Assembly: GCA_025361165.1 (NCBI GenBank)
Contig: JANYAU010000091.1
Coordinates: forward strand, 1 to 33,753
DNA: 33,753 nt
Source: Betaproteobacteria bacterium
GTDB lineage: Bacteria > Pseudomonadota > Gammaproteobacteria > Burkholderiales > Thiobacteraceae
Direction of reading: 5' to 3'
This document shows positions 16,556 through 26,008 of this stretch, one piece after another (position 1 is the stretch's first letter; each line of letters starts with the position of its first letter). The position numbers and the translations under genes were made by a program. The notes under the pieces were generated by a model. The model ran no database searches. It worked only from the letters and a program-made list of their open reading frames with translations, and was not told the origin of the DNA.

Positions 16556-17668
16556 ATGCCCCAACTTTTTTCACCCTTTTCTATCGGCAATCTGCGTTTG
16601 AAGAACCGCATCGTGATCGCACCGATGTGCCAGTACTCCGCCGAGAATGGCGATGCGACCGATTGGCATCTGATTCATCTCGGCCATCTGGCGCTGTCCG
16701 GTGCCGGTTTGTTGATAATCGAGGCGACGGCGGTCACGCCTGAGGGGCGAATCTCGCCAGCCGATCTCGGGCTCTGGTCGGATACGAACGAGGCGGCGCT
16801 GAAAAAAGTGTTGACCGCAATACGCAAGTATTCGCCGATACCCATCGCCATCCAGCTTGCTCACGCCGGGCGCAAAGCCTCCAGCCACGTACCGTGGGAT
16901 GGCGGCCAGTTGATCCCGGTAGCGCAAGGCGGCTGGCCCACGCTCGCCCCCTCCGCCATTGCCTACGCTTCTGACGAAGCGCCGCCGCTGGTGCTCGATC
17001 AAGCCGGCTTGCAACGCGTACTGCAAGCCTTTGTCTCATCCGCACAGCGGGCACATCGCATCGGTATCGATGCCATCGAGATTCACGCGGCGCACGGCTA
17101 CCTACTACACCAATTTCTCTCGCCACTCTCAAATGCGCGTACGGATGAATACGGCGGCTCGCTGGAAAACCGGATGCGTTTCCCACTGGCGGTTTTCGAT
17201 GCGGTGCGCGCTGCCATGCCTGCCGAGATGCCGGTTGGTATCCGCGTTTCCGGCACGGACTGGGTCGAGGGCGGCTGGGATATCGAGCAGAGTGTTGTCT
17301 TCGGCCATACCTTGCGCCAGCGCGGCTGCGCTTTCATCCACGTCAGCAGCGGCGGCCTGTCGCCGCACCAGAAAATTCCGATTGGCCAAAATTACCAGGT
17401 TTCACTGGCTGAAAAAATCCGCAGTGAAACTGGTCTACCGACGATCGCGGTGGGCTTGATTACCGAACCGGATCAGGCCGAGGCGATTCTCGCCGAGGGA
17501 CGTGCGGATATGGTCGCTCTGGCGCGCGGCATGCTCTTCGACCCGCGTTGGCCTTGGCACGCGGCCGCCAAACTAGGTGCTCAAGTCGAAGCACCGCCAC
17601 AATACTGGCGTTCCCAACCGCGCGGCCTGAGCAGCCTGTTTGGCGATGTGAAAATCGGCCAACGCTAA
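16556..17668 (+). CDS. Old Yellow Enzyme, NADH:flavin oxidoreductase (YqjM/XenA type)
   Basis: This 370-residue FMN-dependent ene-reductase would reduce activated C=C bonds or nitro compounds using NAD(P)H. The TIM-barrel N-terminus is QLFSPFSIGNLRLKNRIVIA, followed by PMCQYSA. The Cys of this motif, which tunes FMN in the YqjM class, is present. Substrate-binding histidines lie in IEIHAAHGYLLHQFLSP, followed by NARTDEYGGSLENRMRFPL. The phosphate-binding end is AVGLITEPDQAE...DMVALARGML. TAAGGA lies eight bases before ATG 16556; ATG 16553 is the alternative. It follows parC by 94 bases. The physiological substrate is unknown. Confidence 0.92.
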   Translation: MPQLFSPFSIGNLRLKNRIVIAPMCQYSAENGDATDWHLIHLGHLALSGAGLLIIEATAVTPEGRISPADLGLWSDTNEAALKKVLTAIRKYSPIPIAIQLAHAGRKASSHVPWDGGQLIPVAQGGWPTLAPSAIAYASDEAPPLVLDQAGLQRVLQAFVSSAQRAHRIGIDAIEIHAAHGYLLHQFLSPLSNARTDEYGGSLENRMRFPLAVFDAVRAAMPAEMPVGIRVSGTDWVEGGWDIEQSVVFGHTLRQRGCAFIHVSSGGLSPHQKIPIGQNYQVSLAEKIRSETGLPTIAVGLITEPDQAEAILAEGRADMVALARGMLFDPRWPWHAAAKLGAQVEAPPQYWRSQPRGLSSLFGDVKIGQR

Positions 17669-17694
17669 TCCCTCAAATCATTGTCTCTAGTGCG

Positions 17695-18615
17695 TCATTT
17701 CATCGCCACGGTAAGACTGCTGGCGAGATCGTTGAGCGCGCCGCCTGCGGGATAAGAGAACGCCAAGCGCAACATATCTCCCGCATGCACTTCTAATGGA
17801 CTCGCCAAGGGCATGATCAAATATTGGTTATGCCATTCAATAGCGGTTGATTGATGCACCGATGGCACGGCAAGGATATTTTTGACCGGGGATGGCGCGA
17901 GTGCGGGAAGTGTGGCGAGAATATTTTTTGTAACGAAGCGAAGCGCGTTCAGCGTGCCGCTGGTAGCAATCGGAATCTCACCTTCCCATTGGAAACGCAT
18001 TGGCAACGATGCCTCGTAACGGAGCGTGCTATAAACGACCGGCGCGCCCATTTCCAAGGTCATCGCCTGGCTTGCATAGGGATCACGGAAAATAGGCACC
18101 GGCGCATAGTAGCCGCTGAACTCAAAATTCTGCTGTACGGGTTGAACAGTCTGGATGCTCGCTTCGGGCACAAATATTGGAAGCGGCAAGCCAAAATGCG
18201 CCAAGTAGCGCTGTTTGAAGCGCTCGATCACGGCGATTTGATTTTCCCGCAACATCGCCACATGCAGCATTTCACACACGACGACATCGACCGGTTCAGG
18301 CGGGAGATATTCAAACGCATCGGCGTTCACTACCTGCACCCTGTCGCCATGCGTATTCATATCTAGAAAGCGTCGAGCTTCTCGCGCCAATTCAGTGTTT
18401 TTCTCGACACACCAAACTTTGCTTGCCAGTTGTGCCGCAAAAAAAGATAACACCCCTGTACCCCCGCCTAACTCCAACACTTTGCTACCAGGCACAACCA
18501 CGGCCTGGATAGCTTGACGGAAACGACCGGTTCGAATCTGGTCGTTAAGCATATTGAAGTGGTAGTGCAGGGGAATAATCGCGCCGGGGTAAGCGGTGTC
18601 ATCGTCGCTTACCAT
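17695..18615 (-). CDS. PRMT-like SAM-dependent methyltransferase
   Basis: This 306-residue class I methyltransferase resembles protein arginine methyltransferases along its length. In order: HYHFNMLNDQIRTGRFRQAI (residues 17-36) parallels the PRMT helix X/Y segment MLKDEVRTLTYRNSM; VLELGGGTGVLSFFAAQ (46-62) is motif I; VEKN (70-73) carries the ribose-binding Glu71; and CEMLHVAMLRE (114-124) reproduces the double-E loop, with Glu115 and Glu124 at the PRMT spacing. A beta-rich C-terminal half follows, and IEWHNQ (259-264) aligns with the THW loop but has Glu for its His. AGGGAAT precedes ATG 18615. No signal peptide, so cytoplasmic. It converges on the OYE gene with a 26-base gap. Substrate unknown. 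Confidence 0.8.
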   Translation of the reverse strand: MVSDDDTAYPGAIIPLHYHFNMLNDQIRTGRFRQAIQAVVVPGSKVLELGGGTGVLSFFAAQLASKVWCVEKNTELAREARRFLDMNTHGDRVQVVNADAFEYLPPEPVDVVVCEMLHVAMLRENQIAVIERFKQRYLAHFGLPLPIFVPEASIQTVQPVQQNFEFSGYYAPVPIFRDPYASQAMTLEMGAPVVYSTLRYEASLPMRFQWEGEIPIATSGTLNALRFVTKNILATLPALAPSPVKNILAVPSVHQSTAIEWHNQYLIMPLASPLEVHAGDMLRLAFSYPAGGALNDLASSLTVAMK

Positions 18616-18761
18616 AGCAATTCCCTACTTAAATAGAGAAACTCAAAAAGGGGCGGGACGAGACGAGGCATTCTTTAAAGCGGCGCACTCAATTTTGAAT
18701 AGGTGAATCGGAAACATCAACCCAATTGAAATAACACCAGGCGAAAAACACAGGACGGGGA

Positions 18762-19784
18762 CTATCCCAGGCGCTTGGCGGGCTTGCTACTGCCTTCGAG
18801 CCAACGCTTGACGCGCATTGCATCGTATATCCGCGTGTACTTGCCATCGGAATCGAGCAACACGATGATGAATGCCTGCTTCGCTATGGTGACTTGCATG
18901 ACCAGGCAATGACCAGCTTCGGAGATGTAACCGGTCTTGGAGACGCCGATCTGCCAATCTTCCTCCTTCACCAATTTATTGGTGTTGTGGAACGCTACAT
19001 TGCGCAACATCAGGCGCGCCGCCGCATGCCGCACACGCTTATAGAACGGCATCTGGAGATCGTAGGAGTAAGTGGTCGTGAACTCGGTAATAAGCGGATA
19101 AGTATGCGCGGTGCGTACCATGCGCGCGAGGTCTTCCGCCGTTGATTGGTTCGCGCTATGCAGTCCGTTCGAATCGACGAAATGCGTCGACATCATCCCG
19201 AGCTGCGCCGCCTTGGCATTCATCGTCGCAACGAACGCCGGCGTACCACCGGGATAGTTGCGGGCCAGCGCCGAGGCCGCGCGATTTTCCGACGACATCA
19301 AGGCCAGACGTAATAGCTCGCGCCGGGTGAGCGTCGTGCCAATACCGAGCCGCGAACGCGTGTTCTTGACGTGGTCAATGTCATCGGTGGTAATTGTGAT
19401 TTTCTGATCTGGCGGTAAGTGCGCATCCAGCGTAACCATTGCCATCATCAGTTTGGTAATGGAAGCAATTGAAGTACGGGCCTCTGCATTTTTTGCGTAG
19501 ATGATCTCGCCAGTTTGTTCATTGACGATCAACGCCATAGACGAGCGTAAATTAGGATTGCTTTTGACAGAATGCGCTAGCGCTTCAGAATCGAGCCGTT
19601 TGATTTTGTCGGCGATCGGATCGGTCGCCTTGGGGCAGTCGTATTCCTGCAAACCGGTTTTCACACCAAAATCGAGGCGGTCAGTAACCGGCACTTTCTG
19701 ACACTCCGCCTGCGCGAAGGGAGCGACAAAAAAAAGGGACGCAAGTAACACAAGAAGATTCTTCATATATCTTGTCATCGGCAT
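18762..19784 (-). CDS. pbpG: D-alanyl-D-alanine endopeptidase, PBP7 type
   Basis: This 340-residue periplasmic serine peptidase would cleave peptide crosslinks in murein. The signal peptide MKNLLVLLASLFFVAPFAQA precedes the mature protein starting ECQKVP. Catalytic motifs are SITK (Ser108-Lys111), SEN (165-167) and KTG (282-284), in the order and spacing of the S11 family. PBP7-like blocks include RSSMALIVNEQTGEIIYAKN and the motif HNTNKLVKEEDWQIGVSKTG. There is no C-terminal amphipathic membrane anchor as found in PBP5/6, which favours PBP7/PbpG. The start is ambiguous: ATG at 19784, 19778 (best spacing from GGAG) and 19766 all precede the same signal sequence. Paired cysteines at about 28 and 50 lie near the mature N-terminus. 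Confidence 0.92.
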   Translation of the reverse strand: MPMTRYMKNLLVLLASLFFVAPFAQAECQKVPVTDRLDFGVKTGLQEYDCPKATDPIADKIKRLDSEALAHSVKSNPNLRSSMALIVNEQTGEIIYAKNAEARTSIASITKLMMAMVTLDAHLPPDQKITITTDDIDHVKNTRSRLGIGTTLTRRELLRLALMSSENRAASALARNYPGGTPAFVATMNAKAAQLGMMSTHFVDSNGLHSANQSTAEDLARMVRTAHTYPLITEFTTTYSYDLQMPFYKRVRHAAARLMLRNVAFHNTNKLVKEEDWQIGVSKTGYISEAGHCLVMQVTIAKQAFIIVLLDSDGKYTRIYDAMRVKRWLEGSSKPAKRLG

Positions 19785-19977
19785 CTGCTCCGCCGCCTTT
19801 AGCTTACTTGTTGTTCATAAGGGTAATTTTACCGGCCTACTAAGCCCTATTTAGCAGCCCGGACAATTATTACCGCCAAGTTAAATCCAAAAACGAGCTA
19901 AGCGCAAGCATTTTTTAATCTATGCAATGTGTTAAACCAGTCTCTTAACAAATTAGAGTAGATTTTTCCTGGTAAGC

Positions 19978-22221
19978 CTAGGCGACGCAATCCACAAAGT
20001 AGCCAACGTGGCCGTCGGCTTCTTCCGTTACCAAACCATGAATATCGGTCTCAAAACCGGGAAAGCGCTGGTTAAATTCGCGCGCAAACTTAAGGTAGCG
20101 CACGATAGTGCTGTTAAAGATCTCGCCCGGAATCAACAAGGGAATGCCTGGCGGGTAAGGCGTTAACAGCACGCTGGTGATGCGCCCCTCTAAATGGTCG
20201 ATCTCGACCCGCTCGATTTCGCGGTGCGCCATTTTGGCGAAGGCATCCGCGGGTTTCATCGCTGGCATCATCTCCGACAAATACATTTCGGTGGTGAGGC
20301 GCGCCACGTCGTTCTCTTTGAACAGGGCGTGAATCTGGTTGCACAAATCTTTGAAACCGATTTTCTCGTAGCGCGGGTGCTTGGTCACGAACTCCGGCAA
20401 CGCGCGCCAGAGCGGCTGGTTTTCATCGAAATCGGCTTTGAATTGTTGTAAGGCCGTAAGCAAGGTATTCCAGCGGCCCTTGGTGATGCCGATGGTGAAC
20501 ATGATAAAGAACGAGTACAGACCGGCCTTCTCCACAATCACGCCATGCTCGGCCAGATATTTGGTGACGATGGCGGCGGGAACGCCCCAATCAGCGAAGT
20601 TGCCATCGACATCCAGCCCGGGCGTGATCACCGTGGCTTTGATCGGGTCCAGCATATTGAAGCCGGTGGCGAGCCGCCCAAAGCCGTGCCAGCGTTCGTT
20701 GTCGCGCAATACCCAGTCATCGCGCTCGCCGATGCCCTCTTCTGCCAGCTTTTCCGGCCCCCATACTTTAAACCACCAGGAATCGCCGAACTCTTCATCC
20801 ACCTTGCGCATCGCGCGACGAAAATCGAGTGCCTCCAAAATCGATTCTTCCACCAATGCGGTGCCACCCGGCGGTTCCATCATCGCCGCCGCCACATCAC
20901 ACGAGGCGATAATTGCGTACTGCGGCGAGGTCGAAGTGTGCATCAAGTAGGCTTCGTTGAAGCTGTGGTAATCCAGCTTGCGTGTCTGTGAATCCTGCAC
21001 CAGGATTTGCGAAGCCTGAGAAAGCCCGGCCAGCAGCTTGTGCGTGGACTGCGTGGCAAACACCAGCGCATCCTTGGAGCGCGGCCGGTCTTTACCGATG
21101 GCATGCATGCCTTTGTAGAAATCATGGAAGGTCGCATGCGGCAGCCAGGCCTCGTCGAAGTGCAGGGTATCGATATAACTACCGAGCAGATCCTTGATGG
21201 TATCGACGTTGTAAACGATGCCGTCGTAGGTGCTCTGGGTAATGGTGAGAATGCGTGGCTTAGTCTTGATGTGTTTCGCGAACGGATGCGCCGCGATTTT
21301 TTTCTGGATGTTCTCGGGCCGGAATTCGTCGAGCGGAATCGGGCCAATAATGCCGTAGTGGTTGCGGGTCGGCGTAAGAAACACCGGGATCGCACCACAC
21401 ATGATAATTGCGTGCAGAATCGACTTATGGCAATTACGATCGACTAGTACGATGTCGTCCGGCGCCACCGTCGCATGCCACACCATTTTGTTCGAAGCCG
21501 ATGTACCGTTGGTTACGAAGAACAGATGGTCGACGTTGAAAATGCGCGCCGCGTTATGCTCTGAAGCCGCCACCGGGCCGGTATGATCGAGGAGCTGTCC
21601 CAGTTCTTCCACGGCATTACATACGTCGGCGCGCAACATATTCTCGCCGAAAAATTGGTGGAACATCTGTCCGATCGGACTTTTCAAGAATGCGACACCA
21701 CCGGAGTGTCCCGGACAATGCCAGGAATAGGAACCGTCCGAGGCGTAGTGAGTGAGCGCGCGAAAAAACGGCGGCACGATGGAATCGAGATAGGCCCGCG
21801 CCTCGCGCCCGATGTAACGCGCCAGGAACTCCGGCGTATCTTCCAGCATATGGATGAAGCCGTTCAACTCGCGCAGGATGTCGTTCGGAATATGGCGCGC
21901 GGTGCGGGTTTCGCCATGCAGAAAAATGGGAATCTCGGCATTGCGGAAGCGAATCTCTTCCACGAAGGCACGCAGATTCGCCAAGGCCAACTGTGCCTGT
22001 TCCGGCGTGCCTGATAACTCCTCATCGTCAATCGATAAAATAAACGCCGAGGCGCGCGACTGCTGCTGCGCGAACGAGGACAGATCGCCGTAGCTGGTGA
22101 CGCCCAGCACTTCCATGCCCTCGTCCTCGATGGCTTTCGCCAGCGCGCGCACACCGAAGCCGCTGGCGTTCTCGGTACGGAAATCTTCATCGATAATGAA
22201 TATGGGGAAACGAAAACGCAT
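19978..22221 (-). CDS. Arginine/lysine/ornithine decarboxylase (PLP fold I)
   Basis: This 747-residue PLP enzyme is of the large bacterial basic amino acid decarboxylase group (AdiA/LdcI/SpeC). It has an N-terminal wing domain (FRFPIFIIDEDFRTENASGF), a linker and PLP core with the Schiff-base lysine Lys395 in THKLLAGLSQASQI, and a C-terminal domain. Other core blocks are DGSYSWHCPGHSGGVAFLKS, FVTNGTSASNKMVWH and LHFDEAWLPHATFHDFY. The ending has ITSVLLTPYPPGIPLLIPGE. The specific substrate cannot be assigned; arginine is a common annotation. AGGAGG lies four bases before the ATG, one of the strongest ribosome-binding sites in the window. It follows the broken dcd gene by 55 bases in an apbC-dcd-decarboxylase operon. 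The enzyme would make agmatine, cadaverine or putrescine. Confidence 0.9.
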   Translation of the reverse strand: MRFRFPIFIIDEDFRTENASGFGVRALAKAIEDEGMEVLGVTSYGDLSSFAQQQSRASAFILSIDDEELSGTPEQAQLALANLRAFVEEIRFRNAEIPIFLHGETRTARHIPNDILRELNGFIHMLEDTPEFLARYIGREARAYLDSIVPPFFRALTHYASDGSYSWHCPGHSGGVAFLKSPIGQMFHQFFGENMLRADVCNAVEELGQLLDHTGPVAASEHNAARIFNVDHLFFVTNGTSASNKMVWHATVAPDDIVLVDRNCHKSILHAIIMCGAIPVFLTPTRNHYGIIGPIPLDEFRPENIQKKIAAHPFAKHIKTKPRILTITQSTYDGIVYNVDTIKDLLGSYIDTLHFDEAWLPHATFHDFYKGMHAIGKDRPRSKDALVFATQSTHKLLAGLSQASQILVQDSQTRKLDYHSFNEAYLMHTSTSPQYAIIASCDVAAAMMEPPGGTALVEESILEALDFRRAMRKVDEEFGDSWWFKVWGPEKLAEEGIGERDDWVLRDNERWHGFGRLATGFNMLDPIKATVITPGLDVDGNFADWGVPAAIVTKYLAEHGVIVEKAGLYSFFIMFTIGITKGRWNTLLTALQQFKADFDENQPLWRALPEFVTKHPRYEKIGFKDLCNQIHALFKENDVARLTTEMYLSEMMPAMKPADAFAKMAHREIERVEIDHLEGRITSVLLTPYPPGIPLLIPGEIFNSTIVRYLKFAREFNQRFPGFETDIHGLVTEEADGHVGYFVDCVA

Positions 22222-22276
22222 AGCGCCTCCTAAAGGGGAGCGGTGAGATAGCCGGAGAAGGGAAACAAGACGGCGT

Positions 22277-22524
22277 TCAAATTTTTGGCAGGGTCACGCC
22301 GGTCTGGCCCTGATGCTTGCCTTTGCGGTCTTTATATTATGAGATTCCTCGTCCGCCTCGAAGAACACCGCTTGCGCCACGCCTTCATTGGCGTAAATCC
22401 GTGCCAGTATTGTAGTGTTGGAGAACTCCAACGTCACATAGCCTTCCCACTCTGGCTCGAACGGCTCGATCATGCCGTGGCCCGCCGCCATGCGGCGAAT
22501 CCATTTGTCGGATTTAATGCTCAT
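22277..22524 (-). pseudogene. dcd: dCTP deaminase, internally deleted and frameshifted
   Basis: The N-terminus [20 protein letters not shown] is that of the 188-residue betaproteobacterial Dcd. After PFEP it jumps directly to [14 protein letters not shown], which in intact Dcd follows a second PFEP about 100 residues later. The missing stretch contains the GKSTYARCG motif with two catalytic residues, while the catalytic Glu of TLEF remains. One codon is lost in TTILARIYA. Near the end the frame shifts: the original ending [19 protein letters not shown] is encoded in another frame down to the TGA at 22277-22279, while the open frame stops at 22294. The gene begins five bases after apbC. Dcd supplies dUMP for thymidylate synthesis, so another source is needed, unless the lesions are assembly errors. 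Confidence 0.9.
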
Positions 22525-22529
22525 CGCGG

Positions 22530-23618
22530 CTAGGTGTTTTGAATCACAATGCTCGGGAACTTGATGGAGTGGTCCTGCGCCAAGTCCGCGATCTTCACCG
22601 CAACGCGGCGCGCGATCTGTTTGTAGATTTGTGACACGCGTCCATCCGGATCGGCTGCCACCGTCGGTTTGCCGGAATCGGTTTGCTCGCGAATGTGAAT
22701 ATCGAGCGGCAGGGAGCCGAGCATTTCGATATCGTAGTCACGGCCCATGCGCTCGCCGCCGCCTTCGCCAAAGATGCGTTCTTCATGCCCGCATTTGGAG
22801 CAAATGTGCAAGCTCATGTTCTCGACGATGCCGAGAATCGGGATGTTCACCTTTTGGAACATCTTGAGCCCTTTGCGCGCATCGATCAGCGCGATGTCCT
22901 GCGGCGTGGTGACGATCACCGCGCCGGTCACCGGCACGCGTTGCGCCAGGGTGAGTTGAATATCGCCGGTGCCGGGCGGCAGATCCACCACCAGATAATC
23001 CAGATCGTGCCAGTTGGTTTGATTCAGCAATTGTTCCAGCGCCTGCGTCACCATCGGGCCACGCCACACCATGGGCGTTTCGACATCGACCAGGAAACCA
23101 ATCGACATCGCTTGCAGGCCGTGGCCCATCATCGGCTCCAAGGTCGAGCCATCTTCCGATTCCGGCTTGCCACTGATGCCGAGCATAGTCGGTTGCGACG
23201 GGCCATAAATATCCGCATCGAGCATGCCGACTTTAGCGCCTTCGGCCGCCAAGGCCAGCGCCAAATTCACCGCGGTGGTGGATTTGCCCACGCCGCCTTT
23301 GCCGGAAGCCACGGCGATAATATTGCGCACGCCCGCCACCGGTTTCACGCCACGTTGCGCTGCATGCGCCACGATTTTCCAAGACACGTTCGCAGTTACC
23401 GAGCCGACATCGGGAATCGTTTTGAGCTTGGCTTCAACTTGCTGTTTGATCTCGGCAATTACGCTGTTCGCGGGAAACGGCAGCACGATGTCCAACGATA
23501 CGTTATTGCCTTCAATTTTGATATTGCGCGCCGCCTTCGTGCTCACGTAGTCCTTTTGCAGACTCGGATCAATCAGCTCCTTTAACGCGGTCTGCACTTG
23601 CAGCTCGGAAATCGACAT
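22530..23618 (-). CDS. apbC: Iron-sulfur cluster carrier, Mrp/ApbC family ATPase
   Basis: This 362-residue P-loop protein would bind and hand over [4Fe-4S] clusters to apoproteins in the cytoplasm. An N-terminal MIP18/DUF59 domain covers about residues 5-80. The deviant Walker [10 protein letters not shown] (106-114) follows in [20 protein letters not shown]. Downstream are [30 protein letters not shown] and the cluster-binding pair Cys-x-x-Cys in [13 protein letters not shown]. The ATG at 23618 has AAGGAG upstream. It is divergent from metG across 215 bases, an arrangement usual for this gene, and heads the minus-strand operon with the dcd remnant and the decarboxylase. Confidence 0.95.
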   Translation of the reverse strand: MSISELQVQTALKELIDPSLQKDYVSTKAARNIKIEGNNVSLDIVLPFPANSVIAEIKQQVEAKLKTIPDVGSVTANVSWKIVAHAAQRGVKPVAGVRNIIAVASGKGGVGKSTTAVNLALALAAEGAKVGMLDADIYGPSQPTMLGISGKPESEDGSTLEPMMGHGLQAMSIGFLVDVETPMVWRGPMVTQALEQLLNQTNWHDLDYLVVDLPPGTGDIQLTLAQRVPVTGAVIVTTPQDIALIDARKGLKMFQKVNIPILGIVENMSLHICSKCGHEERIFGEGGGERMGRDYDIEMLGSLPLDIHIREQTDSGKPTVAADPDGRVSQIYKQIARRVAVKIADLAQDHSIKFPSIVIQNT

Positions 23619-23833
23619 TGCTTGTTACTCCTTGAGAATCTGGGGAAACCCGGTCAACTGAGAAAAAGGGCGATTTTAAATGGTTTTGCCTCCCGGTGCG
23701 GGATTTTTTTACCCCCGCGGAACCCAGAATAACCCCTGGAATTTCAAGGGCAAGTGCAGGTGTGAATCAGCATTTGGTGCGCAGCCATGCCAAGGCCGTT
23801 AGAATACGCCCTTTCCGTATCGGCTCCCCTTTT

Positions 23834-25939
23834 ATGACACGCAAGATACTGGTCACCTCCGCGCTCCCCTATGCCAACGGCAGCATCCATCTCGGCCACT
23901 TGGTGGAATACATCCAAACCGACATTTGGGTGCGTTTTCACAAAATGCAAGCGGACACGCAATGTCATTATGTCTGCGCCGATGACACCCACGGCACACC
24001 CATCATGCTGCGCGCGGAGAAAGAGGGCATCACGCCCCAGCAACTCATCGACAAAACCCATGGCGAGCATCTGCGCGACTTTACCGGCTTCCATGTCGGC
24101 TTCGACAACTACTACTCCACCAACTCAGAAGAGAATAAAACCTTGGCGCAGGGTATTTATCGCAAGTTGCGCGACGAAGCCAAGTTAATCGAAACCAAGA
24201 CCATCGAACAATTTTACGATCCGGAAAAGCAGATGTTCCTGCCGGATCGCTTCATCAAGGGCGAATGCCCGAAGTGTCACGCGCTCGATCAGTACGGCGA
24301 CAACTGCGAGGTCTGCGGCGCGAGCTATACGCCAACCGATCTCATTAACCCCTACTCCGCCGTGTCTGGTGCGAAACCGGTGCGTAAAGAATCCGAGCAT
24401 TATTTCTTCAAGCTCGGCGACGAGAAGTGCCGGCAATTTCTCGAAGCGTGGACACAAGCCGGCTACCTGCAAGACGAAGCCGCCAACAAAATGAAAGAGT
24501 GGTTCGCGGCCGGTTTGCAGAACTGGGATATCTCGCGCGATGCGCCTTACTTCGGCTTTGAAATTCCCGATGCGCCGGGCAAATACTTTTACGTATGGCT
24601 CGATGCGCCGGTCGGCTACATGGCGAGTTTCGCGAATTTAGCTACGCGAAAAGGGCTGGACTTCGACGAGTATTGGCTGGACGACTCCGCGACTGAGCTG
24701 TATCACTTCATCGGCAAAGACATCCTCTACTTCCACGCCCTGTTCTGGCCGGCGATGCTGAAATTCGCCGGCTATCGCACGCCGACTAAAATTTTCGCCC
24801 ACGGCTTCCTCACCGTGGATGGACAAAAAATGTCCAAATCGCGCGGCACCTTCATCACCGCCGAGAGCTATTTGCAGCAAGGGCTGAATCCCGAGTGGCT
24901 GCGCTATTACTATGCGGCGAAACTCAATGGGTCGATGGAAGATATTGATCTGAACCTGGGGGATTTTGTTGCGCGGGTGAATAGCGATTTGGTGGGCAAG
25001 TACATCAATATTGCGAGTAGAACAGCCGGTTTCATCACTAAACGGTTTGAAGGAAAGCTAAGCAAGGAACTGCCTTCCTCAGAACTACTGGATGAACTGC
25101 GATCCGCCGACACCTGGCATAGGATTGGTGTGCTTTACGCTGACCGAGAATACGGAAAAGCGGTTCGCGAAATCATGAGATTGGTTGATGCCGCAAACCA
25201 GTATGTTGATGAACAAAAGCCCTGGGATTTGGCGAAAGTGAGCACCTATAGCCAAGCTGAAGGAAAGTTGCACCAGGTTTGTAGCTTATGCATCAATTTG
25301 TTTAGGCTATTGACCATCTATCTGAGACCAATACTGCCCAAGCTTGCTGCCGACGTGCAAGGATTTCTCAACCTTGCCGAGGATGACATGAGGTGGAATC
25401 AAAACAAGGCATTGTTTAACGGCCATCCAATCAACCCCTACCAGCACCTTATGACCCGCGTCGAACAAAAACAAATCGACGCTCTGCTGGCAGCGAACAA
25501 ACAAACGTTGGAAACCCCAAAACCGGACGCTCATTCGCAAGCGCGGCATGCGGAGAAGCAAACGCACGCCGTAGCGCCCCCACCTCTCCCCTCCCCGGCG
25601 GGAGAGGTGAATTGGATATCGATCGACGACTTCAGCAAGATCGATTTGCGCATCGCCAAGATCGTCAACGCCGAACATGTGGAAGGCGCAGAGAAGTTGC
25701 TCAAGCTCACACTGGATATCGGCGAGGAGAAACCACGCACGGTGTTCGCCGGTATCAAATCGGCTTACGATCCAGCGCAGCTGGTGGGACGGTTAACGGT
25801 AATGGTGGCGAATCTCGCGCCGCGCAAAATGAAGTTCGGTATGTCAGAAGGCATGGTGCTAGCTGCTTCCGGCGAGGGGCCGGGACTCTATATTCTCAGC
25901 CCGGATTCCGGGGCGCAAGCCGGTATGCGCGTCAAATAA
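23834..25939 (+). CDS. metG: Methionyl-tRNA synthetase
   Basis: MetG charges methionine tRNAs. The 701-residue protein has the HIGH-type motif [19 protein letters not shown], a zinc knuckle [19 protein letters not shown], and KMSKS beginning at Lys332 ([13 protein letters not shown]). A helical anticodon domain follows, and a C-terminal tRNA-binding OB domain starts at about residue 597 ([20 protein letters not shown]), with [20 protein letters not shown]. The ATG at 23834 gives the conserved N-terminus [16 protein letters not shown]; the longer frame from 23696 is untranslated leader. The linker before the OB domain ([17 protein letters not shown]) is encoded by a repeat-like hairpin, described separately. 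A bidirectional terminator follows. Confidence 0.97.
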   Translation: MTRKILVTSALPYANGSIHLGHLVEYIQTDIWVRFHKMQADTQCHYVCADDTHGTPIMLRAEKEGITPQQLIDKTHGEHLRDFTGFHVGFDNYYSTNSEENKTLAQGIYRKLRDEAKLIETKTIEQFYDPEKQMFLPDRFIKGECPKCHALDQYGDNCEVCGASYTPTDLINPYSAVSGAKPVRKESEHYFFKLGDEKCRQFLEAWTQAGYLQDEAANKMKEWFAAGLQNWDISRDAPYFGFEIPDAPGKYFYVWLDAPVGYMASFANLATRKGLDFDEYWLDDSATELYHFIGKDILYFHALFWPAMLKFAGYRTPTKIFAHGFLTVDGQKMSKSRGTFITAESYLQQGLNPEWLRYYYAAKLNGSMEDIDLNLGDFVARVNSDLVGKYINIASRTAGFITKRFEGKLSKELPSSELLDELRSADTWHRIGVLYADREYGKAVREIMRLVDAANQYVDEQKPWDLAKVSTYSQAEGKLHQVCSLCINLFRLLTIYLRPILPKLAADVQGFLNLAEDDMRWNQNKALFNGHPINPYQHLMTRVEQKQIDALLAANKQTLETPKPDAHSQARHAEKQTHAVAPPPLPSPAGEVNWISIDDFSKIDLRIAKIVNAEHVEGAEKLLKLTLDIGEEKPRTVFAGIKSAYDPAQLVGRLTVMVANLAPRKMKFGMSEGMVLAASGEGPGLYILSPDSGAQAGMRVK
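25581..25609. repeat. Repeat-type hairpin inside metG coding sequence
   Basis: CACCTCTCCC (25581-25590) and GGGAGAGGTG (25600-25609) form a perfect 10-bp inverted repeat around CTCCCCGGC. This CTCTCCC...GGGAGAG pattern resembles interspersed palindromic repeats common between genes in proteobacteria, from memory. Here it is translated in frame as PLPSPAGE in the MetG linker. Confidence 0.7.
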
Positions 25940-25964
25940 GATATCGTTGCAAACCTGGCGCATA

Positions 25965-25990
25965 AAAAAAGCGGCCGCAGCCGCTTTTTT
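25965..25990. terminator. Bidirectional rho-independent terminator between metG and dsrE genes
   Basis: AAAAAAGCGGC (25965-25975) and GCCGCTTTTTT (25980-25990) form an 11-bp perfect stem with loop CGCA. The A- and T-runs serve both strands, closing metG on the plus strand and the DsrE pair on the minus strand. Confidence 0.93.
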
Positions 25991-26008
25991 CTTTGGCAAA
26001 AATCGCGC

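Noticed and set aside
22683-23585. 300-residue plus-strand reading frame opposite apbC
   Set aside because: Shadow of the conserved apbC gene, with histidine- and arginine-rich low-quality sequence.
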